Positions 36,537-49,250 are shown, counted from the stretch's first letter. The stretch is DNA of 64,000 nucleotides from Agelaius tricolor (GCA_023055355.1 JALJCS010000001.1:111125381-111189380), one strand, 5' to 3'. Numbers and translations: made by a program. The notes: generated by a model from the letters alone, not told the origin.

Positions 36537-36925
36537 AACTCAAGGTGCTCACCAAACAGTCCTTGAAAGCATTTCTGTTATTTCTGTTCTAGGTATGAAA
36601 AGATTATTATGAAATAGAAAAACAATAGATGAAATGTGGACATTCATGACTTGGAAAAGAAAATGAAGAAATTGTTGGAAAAGATAGAATTCACCTAATA
36701 TAAGTAAGTAATTGATCCTTTTAGATATCAATTTGTGACGGTGAGTTCCAACAGACTACACAGATTGACCTGCTCATAGATCATGATCTTTGCTGCAAAA
36801 AAATGCAGATCTTTTGGGGGGTTGGTCCCCTCTTTACCCACTGAATATATTGCTGAGAACTAACTTTTAGTTGGTTCCAAAAGTTGAGGTGAAGTAACGA
36901 CTCATCACGTGTCCCTCAAATGCAC
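36537..36925. other. Unique DNA, nothing recognised
   Basis: Short gap between two CR1 copies. No feature seen. Confidence 0.5.
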
Positions 36926-37400
36926 ACAGGATCAAAAAATGGGGTGGAAAGAACCACAGTGGCTCATCTGGTCCCTCCTCCCTGCTCAAGCAGGGAGCAC
37001 AGGGCACAGGATTGTGTCCAGACAGTTCTGGAATATCCCCAGTGAGGGAGACTCCACAGCCTCTCTGGTCTCTGTTCAGTGCTTGGTCACTGCACAGAAA
37101 AGAAGTTCTGCCTCCTGTCCAGGTGGAACTTGCTGGGATCAGTCCCTGCCCGTTCCTCTGGTGCCATTGCTGGGCCCTGGAGCAGAGCCTGGGCCCTGCT
37201 CTGAGCCTCCCTGCACACAGGGACACCCAGGGCTGAGGGCCCCTCTCAGCTGTGTCTCCTCTCCAGGCTGAACAGCCCCAGCTCCCTCAGCCTTTCCTCA
37301 TCAGGGAGATGCTCCAGTCCCTCCATTGTCTTTGCCACCCAGCACTGGACCCCCTCCAGGAGCTCCATGTCTCTCTTGTACTTGGGTGCTTAGAACTCAC
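36926..37400 (-). mobile_element. CR1: CR1 LINE fragment, well preserved
   Basis: Antisense CR1: CACAGTGGCTCATCTGGTCC, GACAGTTCTGGAATATCCCC, CTCCTCTCCAGGCTGAACAG and CTCCAGGAGCTCCATGTCTC. It is very similar over about 420 bp to the copy at 57970-58530 on the other strand, apart from a gap of about 10 bp (after CTCAAGCAGG) and scattered changes. Open frames here are antisense repeat. The tail at the left end is degraded. Confidence 0.95.
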
Positions 37401-39070
37401 TGAAAAGAAATTTGTTTTTCCCTTCTCTGAGCGTCTCAGAATCATAAAACATCAATGCAGAAAAAGTAAAGGCATTGTAGTTCTGCAGCTACAAAGGAAA
37501 ATATTCTTTGGTAGTTTGAAATTTGTTATATTGACTTTTTCCATAGCTGTGGGAAATAAAAGCAAAATATTTAGTTAACAGAAAAAAAATACTTTGTAGA
37601 CTTACTTCCAAAAGGACTTAGGGGCATGAGAAGGCCTCCACTCTTGTCACTTTTTTTGATACAGATTGGACTACAGAGAAAAAAAAATATTTTCAATCTA
37701 AGGAATATAAACTAATTGTTTTCAGTGTTTTCTGATTTGTGGTGGGGAGAGGGGAAGATGTGAAAGGGGGGGAGTTATTGATCCATAGAGTTTTACCTTT
37801 TCCTCACCTGTGAAAAACATTTGCATAAATCTGTAAATGTATGTACAAGTTGAATAAGGTAAAGATCATCAAATGGAGCTGATTTCTGCCAAGGGCCAAG
37901 GAAAATTGTATGGATTTATTCTGGAATCATCAGGGGCTTGTTGCCTTGCTGCGTTTGATCACTGGAGTCAAGGACGTAGGTGTGTTCCTTCCTCTCAGTG
38001 TATTTTCTGATTCTGTGATCCTACACATATTGATCATTGGTCAATTTTAGGATCTATGTGCTGTCCAACATAAATTTCAGAATGCAATTTTTTGAGTTCT
38101 TATGAGAGTCTTATTTGCCAACAGGCGATCTATACATCTGAAAAATTAAATAGCAAATCATATCAGGATTATTGTCCATGAATTTGCAGAGGAAGAGAGC
38201 CAGGATAGGAAGAAAAAAACATCAGGGAAGAGATCAGAAAATAGCAGGCACAATTTCAACCAAACCTAACGAATCTTGAAAATAGAAAATCTTTCATAAG
38301 ATTTTTCTCCTTCATTATGTTCAATTTAAATATTTAATTTAAGGGTTGACATAATATTTGTATAAATCATAGCTTCAAAATTAGGTTTTTTTCTTTAGCT
38401 GTTAATATCTATTCTGAGGCTTTTTTTCTGTCATCCAAAGCCGTACTTGAGTTTGTGAAATCGATAAGAAAAAAAAAATATTAATGGATATTATTACTTA
38501 TTCTTGCTTCCCATTTGATCAGCAAATGTCTAACATGAGAAGGGAAGCAGTTGTCAGGACTATCATGTCAGTCTCTACAGGTTCCAGGCAGGAATCAGGT
38601 TTTCTTTTCCTTCTTGTTTTGAATCCACAATGTTTAGTCTTGCTCTATTTGTTTTGATTTAAACAAGATGAAGAAGTAAGAAACCTTTTTCAGCCCATAA
38701 TCAGGCAAACATGTAGAAATTTATGTGGATATCAATGTTCCAGAGAACTACTTCATTTTTTACATGGTGTTTTCTATCCTTTTTTTTTCCTAAGAAGCCG
38801 TGTCTTAGCTGAAGCTGTTCTTCACTGCATTGACAGCACTCTGATATCTGTGGCTGACAAATTTCCTAGGAAGTTTAAAAAGCTGCCAAATAGGGATCTA
38901 TTTTGAATTAAATCCAAGGGCATTTTATTCTTACAAAATTAAATTATTTGGCTTTGAATTCAACAATTGACACATTTTCAAGAGGGATAAAATAAAATAT
39001 AAAGAATTATCTCAATAAAAACTCAAGGAATTGACATGTCTGTTAGGGAAAAAGAAAATTCTAGAATTAT
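37401..39070. other. Unique DNA, nothing recognised
   Basis: The phrase CTGATTCTGTGATCCTACAC near 38008 looks like a CR1 tail but has no body upstream. The rest is AT-rich with several short A/T runs. Confidence 0.5.
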
Positions 39071-39283
39071 GGAATCACAGAATGGTTTGGGGTTGGAATG
39101 CTCATAAAGTCCATCCTGTTCCAGGTCTTCTGCCATGGGCAGGGACAATTTCCACTATCCCAGGTTGCTCCAAGTCCTGTCCAAGCTGGCCTTGAACACT
39201 TCCAGGGCTGGGGCAGCCACAGCTTCTCTGAGCAACCTGAGCCAGGATCTCACCCCCTCACAGGGAAGAATTTCTTCCAAGAT
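39071..39283 (-). mobile_element. CR1: CR1 LINE 3' end
   Basis: Antisense CR1: GGAATCACAGAATGGTTTGG, CCATGGGCAGGGACAATTTC, GGTTGCTCCAAGTCCTGTCC, CTTCCAGGGCTGGGGCAGCC and CACAGGGAAGAATTTCTTCC. Confidence 0.94.
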
Positions 39284-39412
39284 GTACAAGTGGAGCTTTC
39301 ATGTATCTTCAAAAAGATGGTTAATTATTTTTCACTCTCCAAAAGAAAGAACTTAGTAAAATCAAGAGGACTTTGAGAGATCTCAGTATCTGATTTTCAG
39401 TTATATCCCTGC

Positions 39413-39454
39413 TTTTATGAATTTTCATTCATTTATGAATGAAAATTCATAAAA
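39413..39454. repeat. Perfect hairpin, 19-bp arms
   Basis: 39413-39431 (TTTTATGAATTTTCATTCA) is the exact reverse complement of 39436-39454, with a 4-base loop (TTTA). It lies in unique DNA between two CR1 pieces. Confidence 0.97.
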
Positions 39455-39568
39455 CTGATTTAAAAAATAGAAAAGTCACCTTACCAAAAGTACAAAAATT
39501 CACCTTACCAAATGAAGGAAGCTGCCAAATTAACTAATTAACATTCCTTGGTCTGTTTCCTGGCAATT

Positions 39569-39635
39569 TCACAGAATCACGGAGTCGTTAAGGTTGGACA
39601 AGACCTCCATGGTCATCAAGTCCAACCTCTGAAAA
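39569..39635 (-). mobile_element. CR1: CR1 LINE extreme 3' end (different subfamily)
   Basis: CACAGAATCACGGAGTCGTT, AAGGTTGGACAAGACCTCCA and TGGTCATCAAGTCCAACCTC match the CR1 type whose antisense starts with TTAAGGTTGGAAAAGACC. It is short. Confidence 0.85.
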
Positions 39636-42600
39636 TGACATCAGGAAATCCTTATATATAGACAGAGGAGGATCCATTGCACTCTGGGTTGAAAAATAGT
39701 AAATGATCAAGAATTTTGGGCCATCAATTATCAAGAATCAAGGGACATTCTGGTTACTAGACTGGGTGATAATAAGGGAGAAAAAAAAGAAGAAATCCAG
39801 ATATGTCCAGGGTTAGAAAACAGACAAGTGAGAAGGGGCTGACATGCAAGTCAGGGGTATAAATTTGTTTCCACAGGTACCCTGGGGTCACCACACGAAT
39901 CATCCCCTGGTAGTTTGATTCACTTACATCAGGCAATCACCACCTCCTTCTCTTCAGGGTGCTTATTTTTCATTGCTAATGGGGGCCTCTAATTGCAATA
40001 TTCTCACAACTTTGGTGTGGTGCTGTCAAACAGCACCAGTAAGAAAACCAAAGGGAGCCTGCAGGCAATGCCATCCTCACAATGAGTCTCTCCCATCACC
40101 AGGCACTCTGGCATCCTTACATCCCTAAAAATTAAAACCTACAAAATTAATCATTTCCCTTTAGATAGCTAGATAAATCCTTGCCTGCAAGATCTGTGTG
40201 CTGGGGGTGTTCCTTAATGCCATATAAATGCTTAGCCATGGGCTTGCCTGGGTAATCACGCCTAAACTCTGCCCTAGAGGCAACCATCCCTGGCACTGAT
40301 GAGCCACTGGAAGGAACATATTGCATGTTTAGATTAAATTTAACTTGCAGACCTCTTCCCTGGAATTATCTGCTCTAAGAAGTACTGTTTGGTCTATTTA
40401 TGTTTAATTCAAATTGAAAAATAAGATCTCTTTTCCACCATAGGTGCTGTTATACCAAATGAACCTTTGGTATAAAAAAGAAATTAGATTCCTAGCATTG
40501 GTAATTATAAACCTTTTCCAAAAAAAAAAAAATTGAGCCAACAGACATACTTTAGGCTGTATAATGAATTATATTTTTGTGGTGTGCTGGCAAGGACCTT
40601 GGGATATTTTTCACCTCCTTTTATTGCTCTGAAAAAAACATCAGGCAGACATTTGCTGCACAAAAGATTTCCTGGGCAGGGATGGATATTGGGGGACTAT
40701 TAATTCCTCTCATCTTCAAAGGTACTTCCAGTGCATTTTGATTTTCTTTTAGGAAAGTGCAACTAAACAAGAGAGAACACATTTTATGTGACTTTTGCCC
40801 TGGATTCTCAGAGAAAGGATTCTATCCTATAGGATATCTATATAGGATACAGAATAGCCATTAAAGAACTAATTTTATATTTTCCCCTCTTCAAGCATTC
40901 GATACAAAGGAAACCCTTAAAAATTCCCTTCTCTCGTATTCTTTGCCCAGATGAAAATTCCCCTCACTTTTGTCCATGTAAACACAGAATTAGTCTCCTG
41001 CAAGTTTAGGTGGTGGCAGTTCCTGAACACAGTCATATTTTGCAGATAACAGGATTAGCTTGGATGTGGGTAATAAGTTGGTGAATCTCCCCCTGGCCAT
41101 TTCTCAACACTGTGAGAGCACTAATCCTTTATGCTTTGATGTCTTCTAGTTTTCCATCAGGTGCAGCTCGGCACTTTTGTCCTGGGGCAGTCAGCGCTCT
41201 TATAAGATCTCATAGTGTCCTCATTAGCTGCGCCTATTTACCCAGCCAGCCTGTTGAACCCAATTTATAGTTTATGTGATTAATTCCCAAAGTACAGTAA
41301 ACCCTAGCTTTAAGGCTCTCTATTATATGACTGCATCTCATATAAGGGCAAACACTAGCTACTGCTCTTTTGTTATATGGCTTCACTATATATATAAAAC
41401 TGCAATAATTTTGCTCTGAACTACACTTTAAACATCATTATATGTATGTTCTTTCAGACATGCAGCCTATAAAAATGTTGCAAGTTGGATCATAAAGAAA
41501 CGTTCATGCACAACAGTAATTTTTGGTTGTTTTCTGGGTTTTAAAAATCCACGTCTTTACCATTTTATATTAAAATTATTGATATTGTTGAATGAGTCCC
41601 ATGATTTAGAACTGTTTACCCATGGAATTGCAGGTGACAAAGGCTTAGCAGTCAAAGTAGTAGCCTATAACCACTGGCACAGTTTTTTTTCTTAAACATG
41701 CGGGGTTTGTAGATAAAAGACTTACGTCGTGAATTTTTATACAGTCATTTAAGTCAACTGATGACATCTGTCAGCTCTGCTGTATTTCTTCCTATAGGGA
41801 TATGAACTATGTGAGTTGGATCTCTGATAATTTGCATGTGAAAGAACACTGTACCTTTTTTTAAAATAGATGTTCATTTCCAGCTCTCTCTCCTCATGGG
41901 TTCATGGGGAGAGGCATCCTGCAGGTCCTTTTTAAACATTTTTCCAGCCTGTAGTTTCAAAAAAAACCCCATAGCTGCTCGGGAGTCTCAGTTACACTGG
42001 ATGATCCCCATCACAGAAGCAAAACACAAAACCAAAAAATTTCAAAGTATTTTGGTTAAGATGCTCCAAGTGCTGAGAAGGGAGGAAAAGAGAAAAGCTC
42101 TGTTAAAGGAGAGCATTCAGTTGGAGCACAGATAACCAAAGTTTTTTGTTTAAATGAAGACCACATCAGAAAAAGCTATGACACCTACCAAAAAATACAA
42201 CAAATATCAGAAGGCTAAATTGTTACTTTAAAACACTTTGCACAAATGGAAAACATCTATCTCTGGCCACTGGAAAGCTAATTTTGATTTTAAATGAGGT
42301 TTGTTTTGTTCGGTAGTCTTATTCTTGTCTGATAACTGGCATGAGATTCCATCTGGCCACAAAATATCCTTCTCTCCTGGAGACCCCAGGGAAGGTAGGC
42401 TGGAGATCTGTGACCTTCCCTTAAGCTACTTAATCAATACATCTTGAACTTGACCTGGAGTGATGAACCACCTGGAAGGGCAAGAGAATTATTTAAACCT
42501 GAAGCCCTTTTGGCTGTTGGTATTTCCAATGAGACCAATCTATACTGATGCCTATCTACAAAGATCTGGTCTGGGACATCCAACATGGATATGCTTCACA

Positions 42601-44831
42601 GATTTATATGTATATAGAATCTGATAACTAATATTTATTTATACATATTAGTTAGGTGCACATGAATATATATGTATTTATACATAAAATGAAACAAAAC
42701 AAGAGGAGCTAAGGCATTTTGTAGGAATATAAGGACTTTTTGCTTCACTCTTCACTTTGTTTCTGCAAAAGAAACAGAGAAAATTCTCTTTGACTGAGCA
42801 TTAGGCCCAAGATGGAAATGTTTGGCTACAAGAAGTTTTCATCAAAAAGAATTGATCAGTGTTCTGGTGTATCAGTGAGGCAATTTCTGATTTTTTCATT
42901 GAACCTAATTTAAGCTTTATTGAGCGTAAATTTAAGCTTCTTTCAACAGACACTTTTGATGCAAATGACGTTTTCAGATCTTGGGCAGATGTCTTGAGCA
43001 TGGCCATGCACGATGGGACAATGGCATGTGCTGAATGTTTCCGCTGTTCCTGCTCACTGAGTCTGTCATGCCCTAAAAGCTCTTGGCCTGTAGATTTCTT
43101 GTGTGCATTTATTTCTACACAGAGAGTTCTGGAAAGGATCTGTTTCTTCTTAAAATCTTTGTAAGAAATTTTTTTAAATGTGAAAAAAGAGTTTCACATA
43201 ATTGTATTTATGTATACAATTTTTATAAATTTAATATTTAAAGACAGAATTCTATATATAAATGACATATATCTATTTGAAACATTTTATGTATTTATGA
43301 CTTTATAGGATAAGGCAGAATACATCACTAAAGAACAAACTCTTCTATTAACATTTTGAACAAGTAGGAATAAAACAACCTGAATCAGGTCCTGGCTTCT
43401 CTGGCAGTAAAATGATATGAGTTAGTTTTTATTGTCCTAGTGACCTTATGCTAAGGAATTTATTTTTCTTTTATTGAGTTGAAATGCTTTATGGGACCTA
43501 AGCAGGAAACTATGACACTTGAGCTGTCTCAGTGTACATTAAGCTACTTTTTTGAGATACTGAATAATTGCCACTCAGAAATTGTGAACACCAGCAGTTC
43601 TGAAGTTCAAAAGCTGACCTATCACAGCACTGCACAATAAGCATGTTTTCCTTCCTCCTCTAATGTTGAGTTTTGCATTGACTACTCTGAAGGATACATC
43701 ATGTCTTGGAATATATTCAGCAAAATTAATAAGTCCAATAAAAGAAGCAGATAACCTTATCAGTATTTCCTTGTGTCGGATCGTAGACTGAGGAAATGAG
43801 CATTTGTATGAGCTTTTATAAAACTCTGTTTCTTCAATAATATTGCTGAGTATATAATGGGAAATGAAAAAAGGAGATTGCATATGTAATGGCAATTTTC
43901 TGATTTGTATTCAAAATGCATGTTCACAGATACTTTGTAATATTTACCAGTTCTAGTGAGCAGCACCTTGTTTCTCAATACTCTGTAAAAAAATGACCCA
44001 CAATGAGCTTTCAGTAAATTAATGATCCATAAATAAGAAATATGTTGCAGGGTTTTTCGCAAAAGTTTCAACTGAGATTTTCAAGAATGTGTAATAAATT
44101 TAAGGTTTTAAATATTTACTTAGGTATCCTAGGGAGTGATTTATTTCTTTTTACAGTAAGTGTCCTGTTGGTTCTGGTGATGTCAGAAAGTTCCCCCTGT
44201 GGGAATGGTGTCAAAGCACTGGTATGAAAAAATTATGTATTATTGCAATAAAATTCCTTGTAATCTTAGTACTGCAGGTGCTATGAGAAGAAAATTTAAT
44301 ACAAAGGGCAGCAAAGATTATTGGTACAATAATAACAAAAGAAGAAAAGTGTTTCATATGTTTAGAATGGTTTTCACCCAATGATCTCTTGGGGCTTTAT
44401 ATGGGAATTTGGATGACAATGCCACTACCCTGAAAACCAGAACTAGCAGCACCATTCCAAAACACACAATGAATCGCTTGGAATGAGGAATCAGGAAAAA
44501 AGTCTCCTGTCTGTATGTCCCATACTGGTGCAGATTGCACAAATACATCTGAGACAATAAATTAATGGTGAACATCTATTTCTTTGTGGGGAAGATCTTC
44601 AGGATAGCTCGGTCTTGGAAAATTTATTTTTGCTACTGTTTTTCATATCCTTCCTGGAAATTCAAGATTCTGGTATAGGTACTGGATCTCATGGTCTCTC
44701 TGAATTATAGTGTGTAATCTGTGCTCACTTCTAATGGTGATTGAAAGTCTACTTAAGATCAGCTCTTACTGCCAAGAGTAGCCAAGCAGACTGTATGGCT
44801 GCCAGGTGTTTATGGTCTGGAGGCAGTCTGA
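39636..44831. other. Long repeat-poor region
   Basis: About 5.2 kb with no recognisable transposable element, the longest such stretch here. It holds an 8-bp perfect stem (TGGTGCTG/CAGCACCA, 40018-40038), an AT-rich block at 41230-41560, a 10-bp stem TAACTAATAT/ATATTAGTTA (42625-42654), and an open frame at 42801-43193. No gene is supported. Confidence 0.5.
42801..43193 (-). other. Unassigned open frame, about 130 codons
   Basis: The minus frame is open from just after a stop at 43194-43196 to a TAA at its low-coordinate end. The first ATG is at 43007, so a start-to-stop reading is only 68 residues. Read as an exon, the peptide is Ser/Lys-rich with acidic and Gln-rich patches (for example RLSEQEQRKHS) and no motif I know. 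The + strand is also open over much of it. It is one of the few long frames in repeat-free DNA, but chance explains it adequately. Confidence 0.12.
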
Positions 44832-44939
44832 GTAGAATCAAAGCACCATGGAGTATCCTGAGCTGTAAGGAACCGACAAAAACCATCAAGTCCAGCTCCT
44901 GGCTCTGCACAGGAAAACTCCAAGAATCTCACCATGCGA
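44832..44939 (-). mobile_element. CR1: CR1 (X-like) 3' end
   Basis: GGAGTATCCTGAGCTGTAAG, ACCATCAAGTCCAGCTCCTG and GCTCTGCACAGGAAAACTCC match the ATATCCTGAG-type CR1 in antisense. Confidence 0.85.
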
Positions 44940-46416
44940 CAAAAGTCTTTTTCTTCTTAAGAAATCGTTTCTTCATAAGATCCCTCACTTCTGAATCCAC
45001 AAGGCAATTTCGATATACATTTTCAATCTTTGTTTAAGAAAACAATATATATTCTCTTCCTTGCTTCTCTTTTATTTTTCCTCTTTTCTAGCTTATTTTT
45101 CATCTGCTGAAACCAATATTACTTTGTTTAATGGTCAAGGTCTTATGTTAATGATGATAAATTGAGCTTTCACCAGTGCCAGTTATTAGGGATCAAAAAC
45201 ATTCTTTGGCCCATAATATTTAGTTATGAAATATATTTTGAGAGCTCCTCTGAGCTCCCAAATCCATTTGCATATTCTAACAAGTTTCAAAAACCTCAGC
45301 TGTTCCAGGACAATCTCCATTTCAAATCTCTCCAAAGCAATTCCCTTTGTTTATGGCCTACATGTCCTTACAGCCAGTGAAAGGGGATGATGTAATGTTC
45401 TACAAGTCACACCTCTTCCTTTTTCCCACGTTCTTGCTCTTTGACATGAGGAAAATCATATTAAAAAATCGTTATGGCTTGCTATGACACTATAGGGCCA
45501 GATCCTATCAGGTTAATTTGCCCAGGGAATGTTCACTATGTCCATTGGTTAAGGCAGGTGCTATTTCCTATGTTCAGATTACATGTCTGGACTTTTTTCC
45601 CTATCAGTGGAAACCCATAGGTACATCCACAAAAGAACATTTAATTTTTTATGACTAAGTAGACTGTGAATATGCACAGACAAGCACACTTCTACTCTGC
45701 AGAAAGCCTCTTTCATGGGATTACTGAGGAGGTAAGAGTTTATTCAATATATAAAAACAGGGTTATAGAATTTGGACAGGGTACAAGTAATATCCAATAA
45801 TTTCCCAAAGTATTTAATATATGTATTTCTTACTTTTGTCTGTTTACTTCCCCAGGGCAAATGTATTGTGACTATTCCAGTTTGCATTATCCCTGCCAAC
45901 ATGCAGGAATATAAAAAGGAGCTTTGCATCTCTTGCACATGCATGTTGTGGTCAGCCCAAGTCAGGCTAATAAAATTCTGAGCTGTCTCATCATATGCAT
46001 AGATACAAACTAACACGATGGAATACAGAGAGAGAAGCTGACAGGGAAATGGAAATGGAAGGCTCTAAAAATATTTTAGTGCACTGAGATGGCTTTGGAA
46101 GGACAGTAGGCATGGATTGAGCAGTGAGTGTTGAAAGTGACAGCTCCACTCCTGTTAGAGGCAGTATCAACTCATGCAGCATCAGCTCCTTTTCACTCAG
46201 CTTCATGATACCCACGTCGATGATTTTTGTTCCTAGAGGGTGGATGGCTAATATGTCCTATCTGTTGTGGATGGTCCTATAAATTATTTAAGCAGTTTGC
46301 CTGTGACTCGTAATACATAGAATAACAACAAATTTCTATTCAAATTTCTGTTTAGATTTTGGTTAAAAAGTGGTCTACATTAAATTAGAGAATCACCATC
46401 TGCAAGTTTGATAGAA
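44940..46416. other. Unique DNA, nothing recognised
   Basis: No repeat or gene is supported. Open frames of 70-90 codons around 45744-46215 occur on both strands without recognisable domains. Confidence 0.5.
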
Positions 46417-47590
46417 TCACCAGGACCCCCCTGTCTTTTCCCTCCAAGCTGCTTTCCCAGCATTCCCCAGTCTGTACTGGCACATGGAGTTATTCCTTTC
46501 TGTTCCAAGGATATGGCATTTTCTTTTCCTGAACTCCAGGAGATCCCCATTGGCCCATTTCTTCAGCTTATTGAAGTGTCTCTGAATGGCAGCATGATCA
46601 CTTTGCATATCAACTTCTCCTTGCAATTTTTTACCATTTGCAGATTTGCACCTATTCATCATCTTGGCCATTGAAAATGATTAACAGCATTGGCCCAGCA
46701 GTGTCTGTGACTCCTGGATTTTGTGCTGCCAGTCATAATCCCCCTGAGGCTGGGAGACCAGCTCACTTTCAATCCACCTCACTGCCCACTTTTCTATTTT
46801 GTATTTTGATCTACTTGCCTATGGTGGTTATGTCAGACACCATGGAAAGCTTTTCCAAATTTGAAATGAGCAATATCCACTGCTCTCTCCTTGTCCTATT
46901 CATTTCAGTGCACACAGCTATCCAGTTGAGGAGGAGTGTTTTCCTTTCATATGTCTGTATTCCCTACACCTCATTGCCTCCTCGTCCTTCATACATTTGC
47001 AAGAGGTTTCCAGGATGAGTTTTTCCACCACCCTTGCAGGCTGATCAATCTGGACTTTCCTGGATCCTCATTCAGGTCCTTCCTGGAAGATAAGGGTGAG
47101 GTTTGCTCTTTTCCAGGCCTCAGGGATCTCTGTCAGTGGCCACGACCTTTCCAAGGTAGTTGAGAGTGATCACCCAGCTCCCTCAATACTCCCGGGACAT
47201 CTCACCAGGTCTTCTGCATATATCCACTTGTATACAAGTTCCCTATGCTGGTCCTCTTCCACTGATGGTCAGTCTTCCTTGCTCCAAATTTTCCTTTTGG
47301 TCTCTGAGACTGCTGAAGGCAAATCTTACCAGGAAAAATCAAGGAAAATGTAACATTTGTTTCCCAGCTTTTTCTGTGTCATCTATCACCAGATGCCCTG
47401 CCACCTTCAGCACCAAACCCACATTTTTCCTGATCTTCCCTCCCACAGAAGCCTGTCCCGTTGACCTTTGTGTGTTTAGTGAGAATCCACTTCCATGTGA
47501 ATTCCTAACCCTGATCCCTGGGTGCTCTGACAGTATCACTATATTCCTCCTGGGTACCCGTATATGCAAACTGATGACAACTATAATTTG
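46417..47590 (-). mobile_element. CR1: CR1 LINE, about 1.2 kb with decayed reverse transcriptase
   Basis: Follows the CR1 ORF2 order in antisense, for example CAATCCACCTCACTGCCCAC, GCAATATCCACTGCTCTCTC, CCAGGATGAGTTTTTCCACC, CCCAGCTCCCTCAATACTCC and ATATTCCTCCTGGGTACC. The minus frame 46417-46671 keeps blocks that line up with the end of the CR1 reverse transcriptase palm: the peptide WANGDLLEFRKRKCHILG corresponds to the conserved WA...FN..KC.VLH.G block. The catalytic FADD position reads KSANG, so the active site is lost. Upstream the coding frame is broken by frame changes. It lacks both the 3' tail and the 5' part of the element. Confidence 0.9.
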
Positions 47591-49112
47591 TACCCTTCTA
47601 TTTTACTTATTTTCAGAAATTCAGACCATATCAAGTCTATGAATATGAAACATTGTTTTTATCATGATTTATTAGGGTACTGACGTCATAAGCAGCCCTG
47701 GGCAAGAACTGGATATTTTGCTTTACACAGTTAGTTCTTTTTGGTTCTTCCAAAATGATTTTTCTATTAAGTGAAACTGTAAAAAATAATGTTATGAGGG
47801 CATCAAAAAAAAGCTATCACAGAAAACTTCTTTTATTTTGTCTTTCTTAAACTTAATATCCTTCCCCACAACGTTGCTTTCTTTCTAGAAAGTAATCTCA
47901 AATAAGAGGATGGAAATACTCCATTCTGAGATTAGTGGGGAAAAAAATCAATGAAATTGACAGTTTGGAAAAAGTCTTAATTTTTGATGATAATGGAATT
48001 GTCTTTTTAATGTATATACATAACCAATTTCCAACCTGCAGTAAAAAATGACTTAAGAAGAAAGCCAAAGACTATAATAACTGTGAACCAAACCATAATT
48101 TAACTAACAGCAGCAGACTCTTCTTCATGTCCTAATAAGCTTCTCTTTCCTTCATAAACATTTCAATCCCTTTGAAGAGAATTAACAATAGAGTACAAAA
48201 GCACAATCCAATAATTTATGTCCATATACATACCTGTATAGGTATAGAGTGGTATAAGCATCAGTTTGCTATGAGCTCTAGGTATAAATATAGATGTAGG
48301 TATATGTGGAGTCTTTTCTTATTGGAAAAATAAAAGCATTTTTTGCAAAGTACGAAGTCATTGTCCTCTAACCTAATTCCTGAAATACTGCAGAACGTAA
48401 TAGACAAGGTCTGTGCCTTTAGGGAGAATTTCTTTTCATCCCAACTTTCCATGTCTTCCTAGGGCATGTCGTCTTCCACCTCAGAAACTTTGCCTGACTT
48501 TTCCAGTTTTTTCCTCCACACTCAGGCTTAATCCATTTCTCATCTGCTCTACCCCCCTATGGCACTTCTTCTGCTTCCATTGCAGACGTTCATAAGTCAC
48601 AGTCTTTAAGCAACTGTTTTTTCTCAGCCATTCCCATGCAACTGACATGTCCTGCTTGGGGGAGTATTTCCTTCTTGCATGCTTTATAACACACTTTCAG
48701 TGATTTTGCCATTTTACAGCCTTTTGCCAAGTGCTCTGTCTTTTCCAGTTCTGTTACTTGCACCATTTTCAAAGTGGTTCAAAACAAAGAAAGGACTTTT
48801 GGGGCCATCCCAGATGGTAATTACTGGTGCCAAGAGAGGCTGCTTCCTTGTTCTTCTTGGCTCAAGCCTAATTTCACCTTTTATGAAAGATGAATCAGAA
48901 GAACTGTATCTTTCGACATTTGTTTTTGTTGAATTGTCTTACTGATTTCAGTTCAAGGATTGCATGAACTCTTTTCCACAAAAGGGTACCAGAACACCCC
49001 TGAAAGAAATTGCAGTAATGGGAGACAGAAACTGTGGTTTAGTCTGTGTTATAGGCCACATTCATGTACGACAATAAAGATCCACTGGCTAAAAGGTTTG
49101 TTCATTTTCTAT
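47591..49112. other. Unique DNA, nothing recognised
   Basis: No repeat or gene is supported. Short TATA-rich runs lie around 48215-48310. Confidence 0.5.
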
Positions 49113-49187
49113 AAAAATGGAATGGAATGGAATGGAATGGAATAGAATAGAATAGAATAGAATAGAATAGAATAGAATAGAATAGAA
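49113..49187. repeat. Pentamer array: (AATGG)n then (AATAG)n
   Basis: About five AATGG units (to 49140) are followed by about nine AATAG units (49141-49185), ending in GAACAG. The array is the expanded tail of the adjacent minus-strand CR1. Confidence 0.95.
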
Positions 49188-49250
49188 CAGTCCAATTGGG
49201 TGGACCAACAATGATCGTCTAGTCCACCATTTCTCTGTTCTTTCCTGGCC
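49186..49250 (-). mobile_element. CR1: CR1-type 3' end attached to pentamer tail
   Basis: GAACAGTCCAATTGGGTGGA, CCAACAATGATCGTCTAGTC and CACCATTTC resemble the avian CR1 3' end that reads GAACAGTTCCAGTTGGAAGG in antisense. It is short and diverged. Confidence 0.65.

Noticed and set aside
36867..37578. Several 74-120-codon frames on both strands
   Set aside because: They lie within the GC-rich CR1 copy; the matching frames recur in the inverted copy at 57970-58530, confirming repeat origin.
37995..38030. CR1-like tail CTGATTCTGTGATCCTAC
   Set aside because: No CR1 body can be recognised upstream.
46638..47642. + frames of 126 and 160 codons
   Set aside because: Antisense to the CR1 ORF2 remnant on the minus strand.
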